A stretch of 64,000 bases of DNA from Bog-473 sp963717455 (lineage in GTDB: Bacteria > Actinomycetota > Acidimicrobiia > Acidimicrobiales > RAAP-2): assembly GCA_963717455.1 (NCBI GenBank), contig OY970336.1, positions 4,960,001-5,024,000 of the forward strand. Direction: 5' to 3'. The notes under the pieces were generated by a model. That model saw only the letters and a program-made list of their open reading frames with translations, did no database searches and had not been told where the DNA came from. Below, one piece after another: positions 26,240-36,406 of this stretch. The number at the start of each line of letters is the position of its first letter. Within the stretch, counting starts at the first letter, position 1. A program made the translations under genes and the position numbers.

Positions 26240-27154
26240 ATGCCAGACTTCGATTTCGTCAAGTACGAGCCTCAGGACGACGGGACGATCGTCCGCATCA
26301 TCTTGAACCGGCCGGAGGCCCGCAACGCGCAGAACCGGGGCATGCTCGTCGAGCTCAACGAGGCGTTCTTGGCCGCCGAGGCGGACGACAACGTCCGCGT
26401 CGTCATCCTCAGCGGAGAGGGGAAGATGTTCTCCTCCGGGCACGACTTGGGCTCCAAGGTCGCCATGGCCGAGCGGCGCGGCGGGGAGAACCCGCACCCG
26501 ACCAGCGAGACCAACGGCGGGACACGGATCGGCGCCGAGAGCCTCATGTTGCAGGAGTGGCACTACTTCTTCGAGAACACGCGGCGTTGGCGCAACCTGC
26601 GCAAGATCACCATTGCCCAGGTGCACGGCGACGTCTACTCCGCCGGCCTGATGCTGATGTGGGCCTGCGATCTGATCGTCGGCGCCGACGACGTGCGCTT
26701 CGCCGACGTCGTGGGGACCCGGCTCGGCATGTGCGGCATGGAGTACTTCGCGCACCCCTGGGAGTTCGGGGCGCGCAAGACGAAGGAGCTCATGCTGACG
26801 GGCGACTCCATCACCGTGCACGAGGCGTACGCCCTCGGCATGGTCAGCAAGGTGTTCCCCGGCGCAGAGCTCAATGAACGGACCCTGGAGTTCGCGCGCC
26901 GCATCGCCCGGGTGCCGACCATGGCCGCCCTCATGATCAAGGAGTCGGTGAACCAGACCCAGGACAACCAGGGCTTCTACACCTCTCTCAACGCGTGCTT
27001 CACGCTGCACGAGTTGAACCACGCGCACTGGGCCCAGGTCAACGACGACCACTACCCCATCGCGAAGGAGGACGCGGGCGTCCCCAACTGGAAGTCGGCG
27101 CCCCCCATCGTACCGTCCCTCAAGGATCGGGTGATCGCCGAATCGCCCAACTGA
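26240..27154 (+). CDS. enoyl-CoA hydratase/isomerase (crotonase)
   Basis: Crotonase-fold protein (304 aa), hydrating or isomerising an enoyl-CoA. It has LNRPEARNAQNRGMLVELNE, the oxyanion-hole region FSSGHDLGSK and KITIAQVHGDVYSAGLMLMW. It is longer than a typical EchA, with an inserted segment after the first oxyanion loop (residues about 75-100). TTGGAGGG lies at good distance before the ATG. Its divergent partner is an acyl-CoA dehydrogenase, whose product it may use. Confidence 0.92.
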   Translation: MPDFDFVKYEPQDDGTIVRIILNRPEARNAQNRGMLVELNEAFLAAEADDNVRVVILSGEGKMFSSGHDLGSKVAMAERRGGENPHPTSETNGGTRIGAESLMLQEWHYFFENTRRWRNLRKITIAQVHGDVYSAGLMLMWACDLIVGADDVRFADVVGTRLGMCGMEYFAHPWEFGARKTKELMLTGDSITVHEAYALGMVSKVFPGAELNERTLEFARRIARVPTMAALMIKESVNQTQDNQGFYTSLNACFTLHELNHAHWAQVNDDHYPIAKEDAGVPNWKSAPPIVPSLKDRVIAESPN

Positions 27155-27190
27155 GCGGCGGATCTCATCCGGACGCGGGCGCCGGTGAGG

Positions 27191-27985
27191 TCAGCGCACC
27201 CGGTACTTCTGCCGCGCCCCCTTGAAGGTCTCCTGACCCTCGTGAATGGTGTCGTTCTTGGTCCCCAGGCGCACGACGACCGGAGCCAAGCCGAGGGCGA
27301 TGTCGCGGGGGACGTTGAGGCCCATCCACATCGCCCGCACGGTGCCCTGCACCGCGGCCGGCGACAGGGCGGCGATCGATTCGGCAGCCCAGGTGACGGC
27401 CTGTGTCAGCTGGTCGGCGGGCACCACCTCGGACACAAGGCCGATCTCGTAGGCCCGCTTGGCCGACATGCGCTCGTTGTTCCCCATGATCGCCATGCGC
27501 ATGACCTCGTGGAACGGAGCCTTCTGCATCAGGTGGACGGACTCGTAGCCGGCCACCATGCCGTAGGACACATGGGGGTCGAAGAAGGTCGCCGTCTCGG
27601 ACGCGATGACGAATTCGGACTCCCCCAGGAAGTAGAAGGCCCCGCCGCATGCGATGCCGTTGACCGCGGCGATGACCGGGGTCCACACATGGTTCGTCTT
27701 CGGCCCGATGTCCTCCCCGATCTCGTCGGCAAAGCTCCATGGGTTCCTGGGCAGACCCTTCCAGTCATCGATGATGGCGCGGTCGATGCCGGTGCAGAAG
27801 GCCTTCTCCCCGGCTCCCGTCAGGACCACACAGCGGACGTCGTCGTTCTTGCGCAGCGAGTTCCACATGCTCCGGAGCTCGGCCCGCATGCGTGGATTGA
27901 AGGCGTTGTTCACCTCGGGTCTGTTGAGCGTGACCCACGCAACACCGTTCCGCTCCTCATAGAGCAACGTCTCGTAATCTGCCAT
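27191..27985 (-). CDS. enoyl-CoA hydratase/isomerase (crotonase)
   Basis: Crotonase-fold protein (264 aa) with LNRPEVNNAFNPRMRAELRS, CTGIDRAIIDDW at the first oxyanion loop and AAVNGIACGGAFYFLGESEF at the second. The ATG at 27985 gives the normal N-terminus MADYETLLYEERNGVAWVTL; the open frame upstream is not family-like. It converges with the crotonase at 26240 and is separated from it by 36 bp, where a short CGGAT-CTC-ATCCG stem lies. The substrate is not readable. Confidence 0.92.
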   Translation of the reverse strand: MADYETLLYEERNGVAWVTLNRPEVNNAFNPRMRAELRSMWNSLRKNDDVRCVVLTGAGEKAFCTGIDRAIIDDWKGLPRNPWSFADEIGEDIGPKTNHVWTPVIAAVNGIACGGAFYFLGESEFVIASETATFFDPHVSYGMVAGYESVHLMQKAPFHEVMRMAIMGNNERMSAKRAYEIGLVSEVVPADQLTQAVTWAAESIAALSPAAVQGTVRAMWMGLNVPRDIALGLAPVVVRLGTKNDTIHEGQETFKGARQKYRVR

Positions 27986-28055
27986 CGTGCCAACGTAGTG
28001 GTTCGTGGCAGGGCCGCCAAGGGACGGCCGGGCGGGGCCAACCCTGCGGCTGTCC

Positions 28056-28877
28056 CTACCCCTTCGGGAAGGATCGCACCATGTTGTCCTGGACGAACGA
28101 CGCGACGACACTGCCGTCCTCGGCGAAGATGTTGGCTCGCCCATAGGTGCGGCCGTGGCCCGCGTACGGGCTCTCCTGAGCGAGAAGGTGCCACGCTCCT
28201 GCATCCACCGCCTCGTGGAAGGTGAGGGTGTGGCTCAGCACGCTGGTCGAGATGGAGACATGGGCCATCGACTGGCCGATGCCGGCGTGGGGCCGCATGG
28301 CCGTGCCGATCAGGAAGCCGTCGGTGGCGTAGGCCAGCAAGGCCTGCCCCTCCACCCCGGTGGCCCCTGACCCGGGGAAGCGGACCCACACGAACAGCTC
28401 GGGTGGTCCCACCGCGTCCGGATCCGAGATGTCCACGCCGCCGACGACGCGGAGCTCCCAGAACTCCCCGCTCCCGCCGAGGGGCGGGGCGTCATCGGGG
28501 CCGCCGACGTCTGGGATCGACGTGCCGTAGCGGATCAGGTCCGGTTCCGGCGCGCTGAGAAGGCACAGCGATCGGGTGCACAGCCGATCGCCTTGCCGGG
28601 CGGTGACCGTCGCGCTGGCCAGCGCCCGACCGATGTGCATGGCCTCGACCTCGAGGTCCAAGGGCTGGTCCCGATCGGCGCCGCGGGCGAAGATCGTGTG
28701 CACCGACTTCAGCACCTTGTCCGGGTCGATGGTGCTCGCGGCCACGATCGTCTGCGCCAGGATCTGCCCGCCGAACACGACGTTGCCCGCCCCTTCGGCG
28801 AAGTTCTGGGCCACGAACCTTCCCGGGCCTGCCTCCTCGAGGTCGAGCACCTCCAAGAGCCGTGACGAGTCGGACAT
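28056..28877 (-). CDS. acyl-CoA thioesterase, TesB type
   Basis: Double-hotdog thioesterase II (273 aa) hydrolysing acyl-CoA to free acid and CoA. The first hotdog carries FGGQILAQTIVAASTI and SVHTIFARGADRDQPLDLEV; the second ends SYLVRDNMVRSF-like, here ASFVQDNMVRSF. TesB enzymes relieve CoA trapping by dead-end intermediates, a sensible role in a catabolic island. It lies 119 bp after the small mutase subunit on the same strand and could belong to that operon. Confidence 0.9.
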   Translation of the reverse strand: MSDSSRLLEVLDLEEAGPGRFVAQNFAEGAGNVVFGGQILAQTIVAASTIDPDKVLKSVHTIFARGADRDQPLDLEVEAMHIGRALASATVTARQGDRLCTRSLCLLSAPEPDLIRYGTSIPDVGGPDDAPPLGGSGEFWELRVVGGVDISDPDAVGPPELFVWVRFPGSGATGVEGQALLAYATDGFLIGTAMRPHAGIGQSMAHVSISTSVLSHTLTFHEAVDAGAWHLLAQESPYAGHGRTYGRANIFAEDGSVVASFVQDNMVRSFPKG

Positions 28878-28996
28878 GGCAGGCCTTCTTTCTCCACGCT
28901 GGACGGTTCGGCCGAGACGGATCTCTCGACCCCGATCGACGGGCGCACATTAGCCATGACGCCGTCGCCCCGGCGAGAGCCCGCCGGCGTCCGGGT

Positions 28997-29404
28997 TCAG
29001 GCGGACGCCGCCTTCCGCACCGTGGACACGACCTCCTCGTTGGAGGCACCCGGTCCGAGCACGGCGGCGACGCCGTCGTGCAGCAATTGCGGGACATCGG
29101 CCGGCGGGACAATGCCGCCGATGACGACCGGCGTGTCGAGGCCCGCCGTACGCAGCGCCTCCACGACCGCCGGGGCGAGGGTGAGATGCGCCCCGTTGTG
29201 CATGGACACGCCCACGACGTCGACGTCCTCCTGGGCCGTCATCGCTGCGATGGTCTCGGGCGACTGGCGCAAGCCGGCATAGACGACCTCGCACCCCGCA
29301 TCGCGCAGGATGCGCGCCACCACGCGCAGCCCACGGTCGTGGCCGTCGAGGCCGACCTTGGCGACGAGCACCCGCAGTGGCCTGTCGTTGCCTGCTGCGG
29401 GCAC
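28997..29404 (-). CDS. icmB: B12-binding small subunit of acyl-CoA mutase (IcmB-like)
   Basis: Cobalamin-binding subunit (135 aa) of a two-subunit acyl-CoA mutase. The DxHxxG motif that carries the B12-ligating histidine is D20-G-H22-D-R-G25 in VAKVGLDGHDRGL; GVSMHNGAHL and GGIVPP follow as in the family. The stand-alone size matches IcmB of isobutyryl-CoA mutase. The GTG start lies two bases after the stop of the large subunit, so the two are coupled. The assignment as Icm rests on residues in the large subunit. Confidence 0.88.
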   Translation of the reverse strand: MPAAGNDRPLRVLVAKVGLDGHDRGLRVVARILRDAGCEVVYAGLRQSPETIAAMTAQEDVDVVGVSMHNGAHLTLAPAVVEALRTAGLDTPVVIGGIVPPADVPQLLHDGVAAVLGPGASNEEVVSTVRKAASA

Positions 29405-29406
29405 GC

Positions 29407-31044
<1,638 letters not shown>

Positions 31045-31046
31045 AT

Positions 31047-31064
31047 TACTTAAATGTCAAAGTA
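31047..31064. promoter_or_regulatory. inverted repeat, possible MarR operator
   Basis: TACTT and AAGTA form perfect 5-bp arms separated by 8 bases, in the 35-bp gap between the MarR gene and the mutase gene. AT-rich 16-20-bp inverted repeats are typical MarR-family sites. The repeat ends only 3 bp before the mutase ATG, so binding would block transcription or translation start. That the neighbouring MarR protein binds it is inferred. Confidence 0.4.
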
Positions 31065-31079
31065 TCTTGCCACCACGTC

Positions 31080-31589
31080 TCAGGTGAAGTCGCCGGCGGC
31101 GCGGCGCAGGTCCGCCAGCAGGTCGAAGAGCCGGCGAAGGGTCGAGTCACTGACGCCGAGGTCTGCGAACACCGACTCGTTCATCGCCTTCGTGGCCTCG
31201 TCGGCCGTCCGGCGTCCCGACTCGGTCAGCCACGCCAGCGTGCCCCGGCCGTCCTCGGGGTTGGACCGCCGCGTGACGAGACCGCGATCCTCGAGCCGGT
31301 CGACCGCATTGGTCACACTGGCGGCGTTCACCTGCAGCCGCTCTCCGATCTTTCCGAGCGGCAGCGCGCCCTGCCTGGCAAAGGAAAGGAGCATGAGGAC
31401 CTCATAGCGCGCAAATGTGAGGTCGAATGCCCGCAACGTCGCGTCGGCGCGGGTGAGAAAGATCTGTTGGAGGCGCATGACCGAGGTGACGAGCGCCATG
31501 GCCGCGGCCTGCTCGGACCAGCCATGGACCTCCCACTGGCGCTGGGCCTCGGCAATCGGATCGAAGGCGAGTCGTCGACTCTCAACCAC
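31080..31589 (-). CDS. MarR-family transcriptional regulator
   Basis: Winged-helix regulator (169 aa). The core reads FDLTFARYEVLMLLSFARQG, then the DNA-recognition helix and wing LQVNAASVTNAVDRLEDRGL and TRRSNPEDGRGTLAWLTESG, with flanking dimerisation helices. MarR proteins often respond to aromatic or acyl-CoA ligands. It lies 28 bp after a crotonase gene and 35 bp before the mutase gene on the same strand, so it probably regulates this short operon, possibly through the inverted repeat at 31047-31064. Confidence 0.93.
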   Translation of the reverse strand: MVESRRLAFDPIAEAQRQWEVHGWSEQAAAMALVTSVMRLQQIFLTRADATLRAFDLTFARYEVLMLLSFARQGALPLGKIGERLQVNAASVTNAVDRLEDRGLVTRRSNPEDGRGTLAWLTESGRRTADEATKAMNESVFADLGVSDSTLRRLFDLLADLRRAAGDFT

Positions 31590-31617
31590 ACCGGCAACCT
31601 ACTGGCCGGCGATCACC

Positions 31618-32397
31618 TCAAGACGGGAGGTCGGGCGGGATCCAGTTGGGCTGGCGCTTCTCCATGAACGCCGCCATGCCCTCGCGTGGCTCCGGTGAGG
31701 TCTCGAGCGCCCCGAACATCGTCTGGTAGTCGACCAACCCGTAGCGCTCGTTGAGCATGCGCTTGACCTGGGCCCGAGCCATGGGCGCCGTGCGCAGGAC
31801 CTGGCGCGCCGCTTCGAGTGCGGCTGGCCGCAGCTCTTCGTGGGGCACGACGCGCGAGATGACCCCGAGTCGCTGCGCCTCCGCGGCGTCGAACACCCGC
31901 GCCGAGAGCAGCAGGTCACGGGCGACCGCCAAGCCGACGTGGGCGGGCAGCGCCGCGGCGTACGTCGCGTCGGGAATGCCGCGCAGGAGTTCGGGTACCC
32001 GGAAGGTCGCCCGGTCACTGGCCACCGCGATGTCGGCCATCATGGCGATCAGGAGCCCCCCGGCCTGGCAGATGCCGTTGACCGCTGCGATCACCGGTGC
32101 CCGGCTCTCGCGGACGGCCGTGAAGGGGAGGATGTCGTACCCGAGGTCGTCGGGCGACGAGTCCCCCGGTTCTGCACGACCGCCGAGATCGCCGCCCGGC
32201 GCGAACACGTCCCCCGTGCCGGTGATGATCAGCGCCGCGAGTTCCGGGTCGGTGTTCACGAGCCGCACCGCGCGCTTGATGCCGTAGTACATGGCGGGCG
32301 TGAGCGCGTTGCGGGCAGACGGCCGGTCGATCACGCACCACGCGATGGGCCCCTCGCGCTCGAGTCGAAGTCCGGCCGCACCCAGGTCGTTGTCCAC
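31618..32397 (-). CDS. enoyl-CoA hydratase/isomerase (crotonase)
   Basis: Crotonase-fold protein (259 aa). It shows CVIDRPSARNALTPAMYYGI, the first oxyanion loop FAPGGDLGGRA and AAVNGICQAGGLLIAMMADI at the second. I chose the GTG at 32397, which has GGAGGGAG eight bases upstream and gives the normal N-terminus; the ATG at 32520 would add about 40 atypical residues. It leads the MarR-mutase run and probably hydrates an unsaturated branched acyl-CoA made or used with the mutase. Confidence 0.91.
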   Translation of the reverse strand: MDNDLGAAGLRLEREGPIAWCVIDRPSARNALTPAMYYGIKRAVRLVNTDPELAALIITGTGDVFAPGGDLGGRAEPGDSSPDDLGYDILPFTAVRESRAPVIAAVNGICQAGGLLIAMMADIAVASDRATFRVPELLRGIPDATYAAALPAHVGLAVARDLLLSARVFDAAEAQRLGVISRVVPHEELRPAALEAARQVLRTAPMARAQVKRMLNERYGLVDYQTMFGALETSPEPREGMAAFMEKRQPNWIPPDLPS

Positions 32398-32520
32398 CGT
32401 GTCTACTCCCTCCGATCGCGCCCACGTCGTGGACGGTCCGCTCGGAACCATTCGGCTCGCGGGGACCCTACGATTCCACGATTGGTGCGGACCGGGCCAC
32501 ACCGCTGCGACCGCGTCCAC

Positions 32521-33345
32521 CTAGCGGAGGGTGCCGGCCTGGTTCAGGATGTACCGCTCGACGGCGTTGGCAAAGCCCTCGTCCTGATCGCTCGTCGTCA
32601 CCATCCGGGCGGCCCGCTGCACCTCGCTCGACGCGTTCCCCATCGCGATGCTGAGCCCGGAGTGGGCGAACATCAAGACGCCGTTCGGCATGTCGCCGAT
32701 CGTGGCGATCTGGGACGTGGGGATGCGGTCGCGCGACGAGAGGAACTTCACGACCTCGCCCTTGTTGGCCGCCGGATGCGTGACGTCCAGGTAGTACAGC
32801 TGTGATTGGGCCGCGGTGACGTCGCGGCAGAACTGCTCCCGGGCCGCCTCCGTGGCCTTGGCCATGGCATCGCGGTGGTCACTCACTCCGACGATCTTCG
32901 CCACCTGGTCACAGAGGTCGTCGAACGTCCCCACGACGGTCGGCTGGAACTGGACCGTGGCCGCCTCCCGATCGACATGGGGTCCCTTGGAATCGCGTAC
33001 GTACCACTCGGCGCCACGGTAGATCCAGGTGTCGAGGCCGTGCGACTCCAAGAGCGTCAGGATCGGCTTCACGAGAGACTCCGGTACCAGCCTCTGCTCG
33101 ATCACCGTCAGGTCGGGCTCGACGATGATCCCGCCGTTGAAGGCAGCAACGGGCATGGTCAGCTGGAGAGGCCCCACCAACATCGACATGCCCCGCGGTG
33201 GACGCCCGCTCGTGATGGCGAAGAGCACGCCGGCGGCATGCAACGCGTGCACCGCGTCGATGGTCCGCTGGGTCAGGGTCTTGTCGGGCGTGACGAGGGT
33301 GCCGTCCACGTCGGCCAGGAGGAGTCGGATGTCGCCGTCGGGCAT
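32521..33345 (-). CDS. HAD-superfamily phosphatase, Cof type
   Basis: HAD hydrolase with a C2-type cap (274 aa). The nucleophile motif D12-V-D14-G-T is in LLLADVDGTLVTPDK, the second motif is ITSGRPPRGM, and the last is IATIGDMPNGVLMFAHSGLS with the metal aspartate. Cof-type members dephosphorylate sugar phosphates, FMN or similar small molecules. It starts 26 bp after the esterase gene on the same strand, so the two may share a transcript. No link to the catabolic genes is evident. Confidence 0.92.
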   Translation of the reverse strand: MPDGDIRLLLADVDGTLVTPDKTLTQRTIDAVHALHAAGVLFAITSGRPPRGMSMLVGPLQLTMPVAAFNGGIIVEPDLTVIEQRLVPESLVKPILTLLESHGLDTWIYRGAEWYVRDSKGPHVDREAATVQFQPTVVGTFDDLCDQVAKIVGVSDHRDAMAKATEAAREQFCRDVTAAQSQLYYLDVTHPAANKGEVVKFLSSRDRIPTSQIATIGDMPNGVLMFAHSGLSIAMGNASSEVQRAARMVTTSDQDEGFANAVERYILNQAGTLR

Positions 33346-33371
33346 GCCCGTCCCTTCGGTGCGGAGCGGGC

Positions 33372-34478
33372 TCAGTGCAAACTCGCCGCGGTGACCAGCG
33401 CGCTCCTCACGAACGAGCCGGCCCGGTCGTAGACATCCTGGCTCTCCCTGGCCCAGGGCAGGAGGAAGGGAAAGACGTGGAACATCCCCTCGACCTCCGA
33501 GGCCACGTGAGGAACGTCGGCGCTGCGAAGCTTGATCGCCAGCTCACGGATGGCGTCGCGGAACATCTCGTCTGCGCCGTAGACGAGGAAGGTCGGGGGC
33601 CAGCCTGCGACGTCGTCAAGCAGCACGTCCACCCGCTCGTCATCGGGGTCGACCCCGTGGAGGTAGGGATTGACGGGGATGTTCCACGGAAGCACGTCGA
33701 AGGGGGCGTTGTCGGTGATCGAATCCTCGCTGAGCGTGAGGCTGACCTCGGGCGAGAACAACAGTGCCCCCGCCGGCCGTCCCAAATCCTCCTTCCGCAT
33801 GCGATGGAGGACCGTCCCCAAGAGGCCTCCGCCACCCGAGTCACCCGCGATCAGCAACTGCTCGCAGGTCAGGCCCCCCTTCTTCAGATGGGCGATCACC
33901 GAGATGACATCGTCGACGGCGGCGGGAAACGGGAACTCAGGGGCCAGCCGGTAGTCGGCGGCAAACACCTTGCACCCCGTGACCCGGGCCAGGTGTGCCA
34001 AGAAGAGCGAGTACATGCGCGGCGAGGTCCCGATGTAGCCACCTCCGTGCAGGTAGACGATCGTACCGGGCGTCCCGGGACCACCTGCGTCGTGTCGGTC
34101 CCCGTCGGCCGGGTCCCCGTGGGCCTCAGGGGGGCGGAACCAGACCCCGGGCACCCCCCCGATCTGGTCCGGTTCGCTCCTCACCCCCTGGAGCGCCACG
34201 AAGGGAGGAAGGACGCGGCCGGCGACCCCGTCGAGGACCCGCTCCAAGGAGCGGAATTCGTCGATCGGCAGCGAGGACGCGTAGCCGAGCAGGGTCCGGA
34301 CGAGCTCTCGGGTGGCCGACACCGCCAGGTTCCGAGGGGGGTGGCTGGGTCCACGCCACGGGGCGCGAAAGGGCAGTCGGCTGACCGCTCCGAAGAAGCT
34401 CGAGGCGAGGGTGGCGACGTCGACGACCGCGATGGGCCACGCCGCCGTCTGCACCTCGGGACGGTCCGACATGACCAT
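33372..34478 (-). CDS. alpha/beta-hydrolase, HSL-type esterase
   Basis: Carboxylesterase of the hormone-sensitive-lipase group (368 aa). The oxyanion motif is YLHGGGYIGTS and the nucleophile elbow GDSGGGG, with S in place. The acid/His pair is near the C-terminus (DEMFRDAI; VEGMFHVFPF). Such enzymes cleave short-chain or bulky esters and lactones, so it might act on an ester made by the Baeyer-Villiger enzyme, but it lies 12 kb away and this is only a possibility. The N-terminal 90 residues are a longer cap than usual. Confidence 0.9.
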   Translation of the reverse strand: MVMSDRPEVQTAAWPIAVVDVATLASSFFGAVSRLPFRAPWRGPSHPPRNLAVSATRELVRTLLGYASSLPIDEFRSLERVLDGVAGRVLPPFVALQGVRSEPDQIGGVPGVWFRPPEAHGDPADGDRHDAGGPGTPGTIVYLHGGGYIGTSPRMYSLFLAHLARVTGCKVFAADYRLAPEFPFPAAVDDVISVIAHLKKGGLTCEQLLIAGDSGGGGLLGTVLHRMRKEDLGRPAGALLFSPEVSLTLSEDSITDNAPFDVLPWNIPVNPYLHGVDPDDERVDVLLDDVAGWPPTFLVYGADEMFRDAIRELAIKLRSADVPHVASEVEGMFHVFPFLLPWARESQDVYDRAGSFVRSALVTAASLH

Positions 34479-34662
34479 GCCCAGAGAGTACCCAGGTCGG
34501 CCAGGGGTCCGGCTCCGGGGAGCACACGTTCACGCCGAGTTCGCGGCCACACGATCGGGTGGGGCGCACCGTGGACTGGTGGCCGGATGAATGCTTCACT
34601 GTGACGGAACCGCCCCTTGGACTGGCGGTCCGGATTGAGGAAAGCGCATAAAGGAGAGGACC

Positions 34663-35049
34663 TTGGCAAGCGAAGGATTCCACGAACCGCTCGAGCTGCT
34701 CGACGAAGCCACCGTCGACCACCACCGAGCCATGACGTCGCTGTGCGAGGAGCTCGAGGCCATCGACTGGTACGACCAGCGAGTGAAGGCGACCTCGGAC
34801 GAGAGCCTGGCGGCCGTGCTGGCCTACAACCGGGACGATGAGAAGGAGCACGCTGCGATGGCCCTCGAGTGGCTGCGCCGGCGTGACCCCGCCCTCGATG
34901 CCAATCTACGGAAGTTCCTGTTCACGTCGGGTCCGATCACCGAGCTCGGCGACGAGAGCGCGGACAGCGCCGCGGACGGTGGACCTGACCTGTCGGCGGG
35001 AGGATCGGGGTCGCTCGGGATCGGCAGCTTGAAGGGAGCGGTGCGATGA
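34663..35049 (+). CDS. encapsulated ferritin-like protein (EncFtn), encapsulin cargo
   Basis: Iron-oxidising cargo protein of an encapsulin (128 aa). The two-helix core reads EELEAIDWYDQRVKA and NRDDEKEHAAMALEWLRRRD. By alignment with Rhodospirillum EncFtn the ferroxidase ligands are E30, E60 and H63, with W36 and Y37 beside them. After an acidic Gly/Ser linker the C-terminus holds the targeting peptide SLGIGSLKG, which docks cargo inside the shell. The start is TTG at 34663 with AAAGGAG upstream. Its stop overlaps the encapsulin start (ATGA). Role: convert Fe2+ to Fe3+ for storage in the shell. Confidence 0.95.
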   Translation: MASEGFHEPLELLDEATVDHHRAMTSLCEELEAIDWYDQRVKATSDESLAAVLAYNRDDEKEHAAMALEWLRRRDPALDANLRKFLFTSGPITELGDESADSAADGGPDLSAGGSGSLGIGSLKGAVR

Positions 35050-35852
35050 ACCACCTGTACAGGGACCTGGCTCCCATCTCCGGCGACGGGTGGGGGATGA
35101 TCGACCACGAGGCCGCGTCGCGCCTGCCCACCTACCTGGCCGCCCGCAAGCTGGTGGACTTCGCCGGCCCCCATGGCTGGTCTCACTCGGCGACCGATCT
35201 GGGCCGCATCTCCTCCATTGCCGGGCCGTCGGAGGGAGTCGCAGCGGCCCAAAGGAGGGTCCTCCCCCTCATGGAGCTTCGGGTGGAATTCAAGGTCTCA
35301 CGCGTCCAGCTGGACGACGCGGAGCGGGGAGCGGCGGACCCCGATCTGCCCGAACTGGACGAGGCGGTGCGCCAGATCGCGCTCGGCGAGAACGTGACCG
35401 TCTTCCACGGACACGAGGCGGCCGGGCTGCGTGGCATCACCGAGGGCACCTCGCACGAGCCGATCGTGATCGACGGGGGCGTCGAGCGGTCTCCCGACGG
35501 CGTCGCCCGCGCCGTCAACGCCCTCCGCCAGACGGGTATCGACGGCCCCTACGGGCTGGCGATCTGCCCTGACATCTACACGAGGATCGTGGAGAGCACC
35601 GAGTACGGCGGGCATCTGCTCTTCGACCACCTGCGTGAGATCCTCGGCGGGCCCCTGGTATGGGCGCCCGGCATGGAAGGAGGCGTCGTGCTCAGTCAGC
35701 GCGGCGGGGACTTCCAGTTCGATAGCGGGCAGGATCTGTCCATCGGCTATCTCGACCATGACGCCGACGTCGTCCGGCTCTACATCGAGGAAAGCTTCAG
35801 CTTCCGGGTGCTCGAACCGGACGCGGCGGTCACAGTCCGCTTCGAGGGCTGA
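35046..35852 (+). CDS. family 1 encapsulin shell protein
   Basis: HK97-fold shell protein of an encapsulin nanocompartment (268 aa). It starts MNHLYRDLAPISGDGWGMID and has LAARKLVDFAGPHGWSHSAT, GIDGPYGLAICPDIYTRIVE and the highly conserved SQRGGDFQFDSGQDLSIGYL, all closely following the Thermotoga maritima type. The cargo gene overlaps upstream, so shell and EncFtn are made together. The particle likely stores iron and limits Fenton damage. No phage gene is nearby, so it is not a prophage capsid. Confidence 0.97.
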   Translation: MNHLYRDLAPISGDGWGMIDHEAASRLPTYLAARKLVDFAGPHGWSHSATDLGRISSIAGPSEGVAAAQRRVLPLMELRVEFKVSRVQLDDAERGAADPDLPELDEAVRQIALGENVTVFHGHEAAGLRGITEGTSHEPIVIDGGVERSPDGVARAVNALRQTGIDGPYGLAICPDIYTRIVESTEYGGHLLFDHLREILGGPLVWAPGMEGGVVLSQRGGDFQFDSGQDLSIGYLDHDADVVRLYIEESFSFRVLEPDAAVTVRFEG

Positions 35853-35858
35853 CGTAGG

Positions 35859-35878
35859 GCGCCGGGACAGTCCGGCGC
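35859..35878. terminator. hairpin between encapsulin and msrA ends
   Basis: A perfect 7-bp stem (GCGCCGG/CCGGCGC) with a 6-base loop sits in the 32-bp gap between two convergent genes, just after the encapsulin stop. There is no T-tract, common for high-GC actinobacteria. It is a good candidate for a bidirectional terminator. Confidence 0.55.
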
Positions 35879-35884
35879 ACGCTC

Positions 35885-36406
35885 CTATCCGGCCATGGCC
35901 TCGTTCCGACGGGGCAGTACCCATCCCGGGCGTGGGAAGTGGCAGGTGTAACCGTTCGGGTAGTGCTCGAGATAGTCCTGATGCTCGGGCTCGGCCTCCC
36001 AGAACGGCCCGGCGGGCGCGACTTCCGTCACGACCTTGCCGGGCCACAGCCCCGATGCCTCGACATCGGCGATGGTGTCCTCGGCCACCCGACGTTGCTC
36101 GTCGTTCAGGTGGAAGATCGCCGATCGGTAGCTCGTACCGACGTCGTTGCCCTGGCGGTTCAGCGTCGTCGGGTCGTGGATCTGGAAGAAGAACTCCAAC
36201 AGGTCACGGTACGAGGTCAACTCGGGGTCGAACGTGATCTCGATCGCCTCGGCGTGCGTCCCATGGTTCCGGTACGTCGCATTGGCGACGTCACCACCCG
36301 TGTAGCCCACCCGCGTCGAGATCACGCCGGGGCGCTTGCGGATGAGGTCCTGCATCCCCCAGAAGCACCCGCCCGCGAGGATCGCCCTGTCTGTCGTGGC
36401 GCTCAT
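35885..36406 (-). CDS. msrA: peptide-methionine (S)-S-oxide reductase
   Basis: Repairs the S-epimer of methionine sulfoxide in proteins (173 aa). The catalytic C14 is in AGGCFWGMQ; GVISTRVGYTGGDVANATYR and HAEAIEITFDP are standard. There are few other cysteines (one near the C-terminus in GYTCHFPRPGW), so recycling probably uses that residue and thioredoxin. It overlaps msrB by 4 bp (ATGA), so both sulfoxide epimers are handled by one operon. It faces the encapsulin-ferritin operon, giving a small oxidative-stress block. Confidence 0.96.
   Translation of the reverse strand: MSATTDRAILAGGCFWGMQDLIRKRPGVISTRVGYTGGDVANATYRNHGTHAEAIEITFDPELTSYRDLLEFFFQIHDPTTLNRQGNDVGTSYRSAIFHLNDEQRRVAEDTIADVEASGLWPGKVVTEVAPAGPFWEAEPEHQDYLEHYPNGYTCHFPRPGWVLPRRNEAMAG

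Noticed and set aside
25916..27052. A long N-terminal extension of the acyl-CoA dehydrogenase at 24614
   Set aside because: It runs antisense through the crotonase gene; the family-typical start is the ATG at 25915 with a good ribosome site.
35046..35852. Encapsulin as a prophage capsid gene
   Set aside because: No phage neighbour is present, and the cargo gene with a targeting peptide overlaps it.
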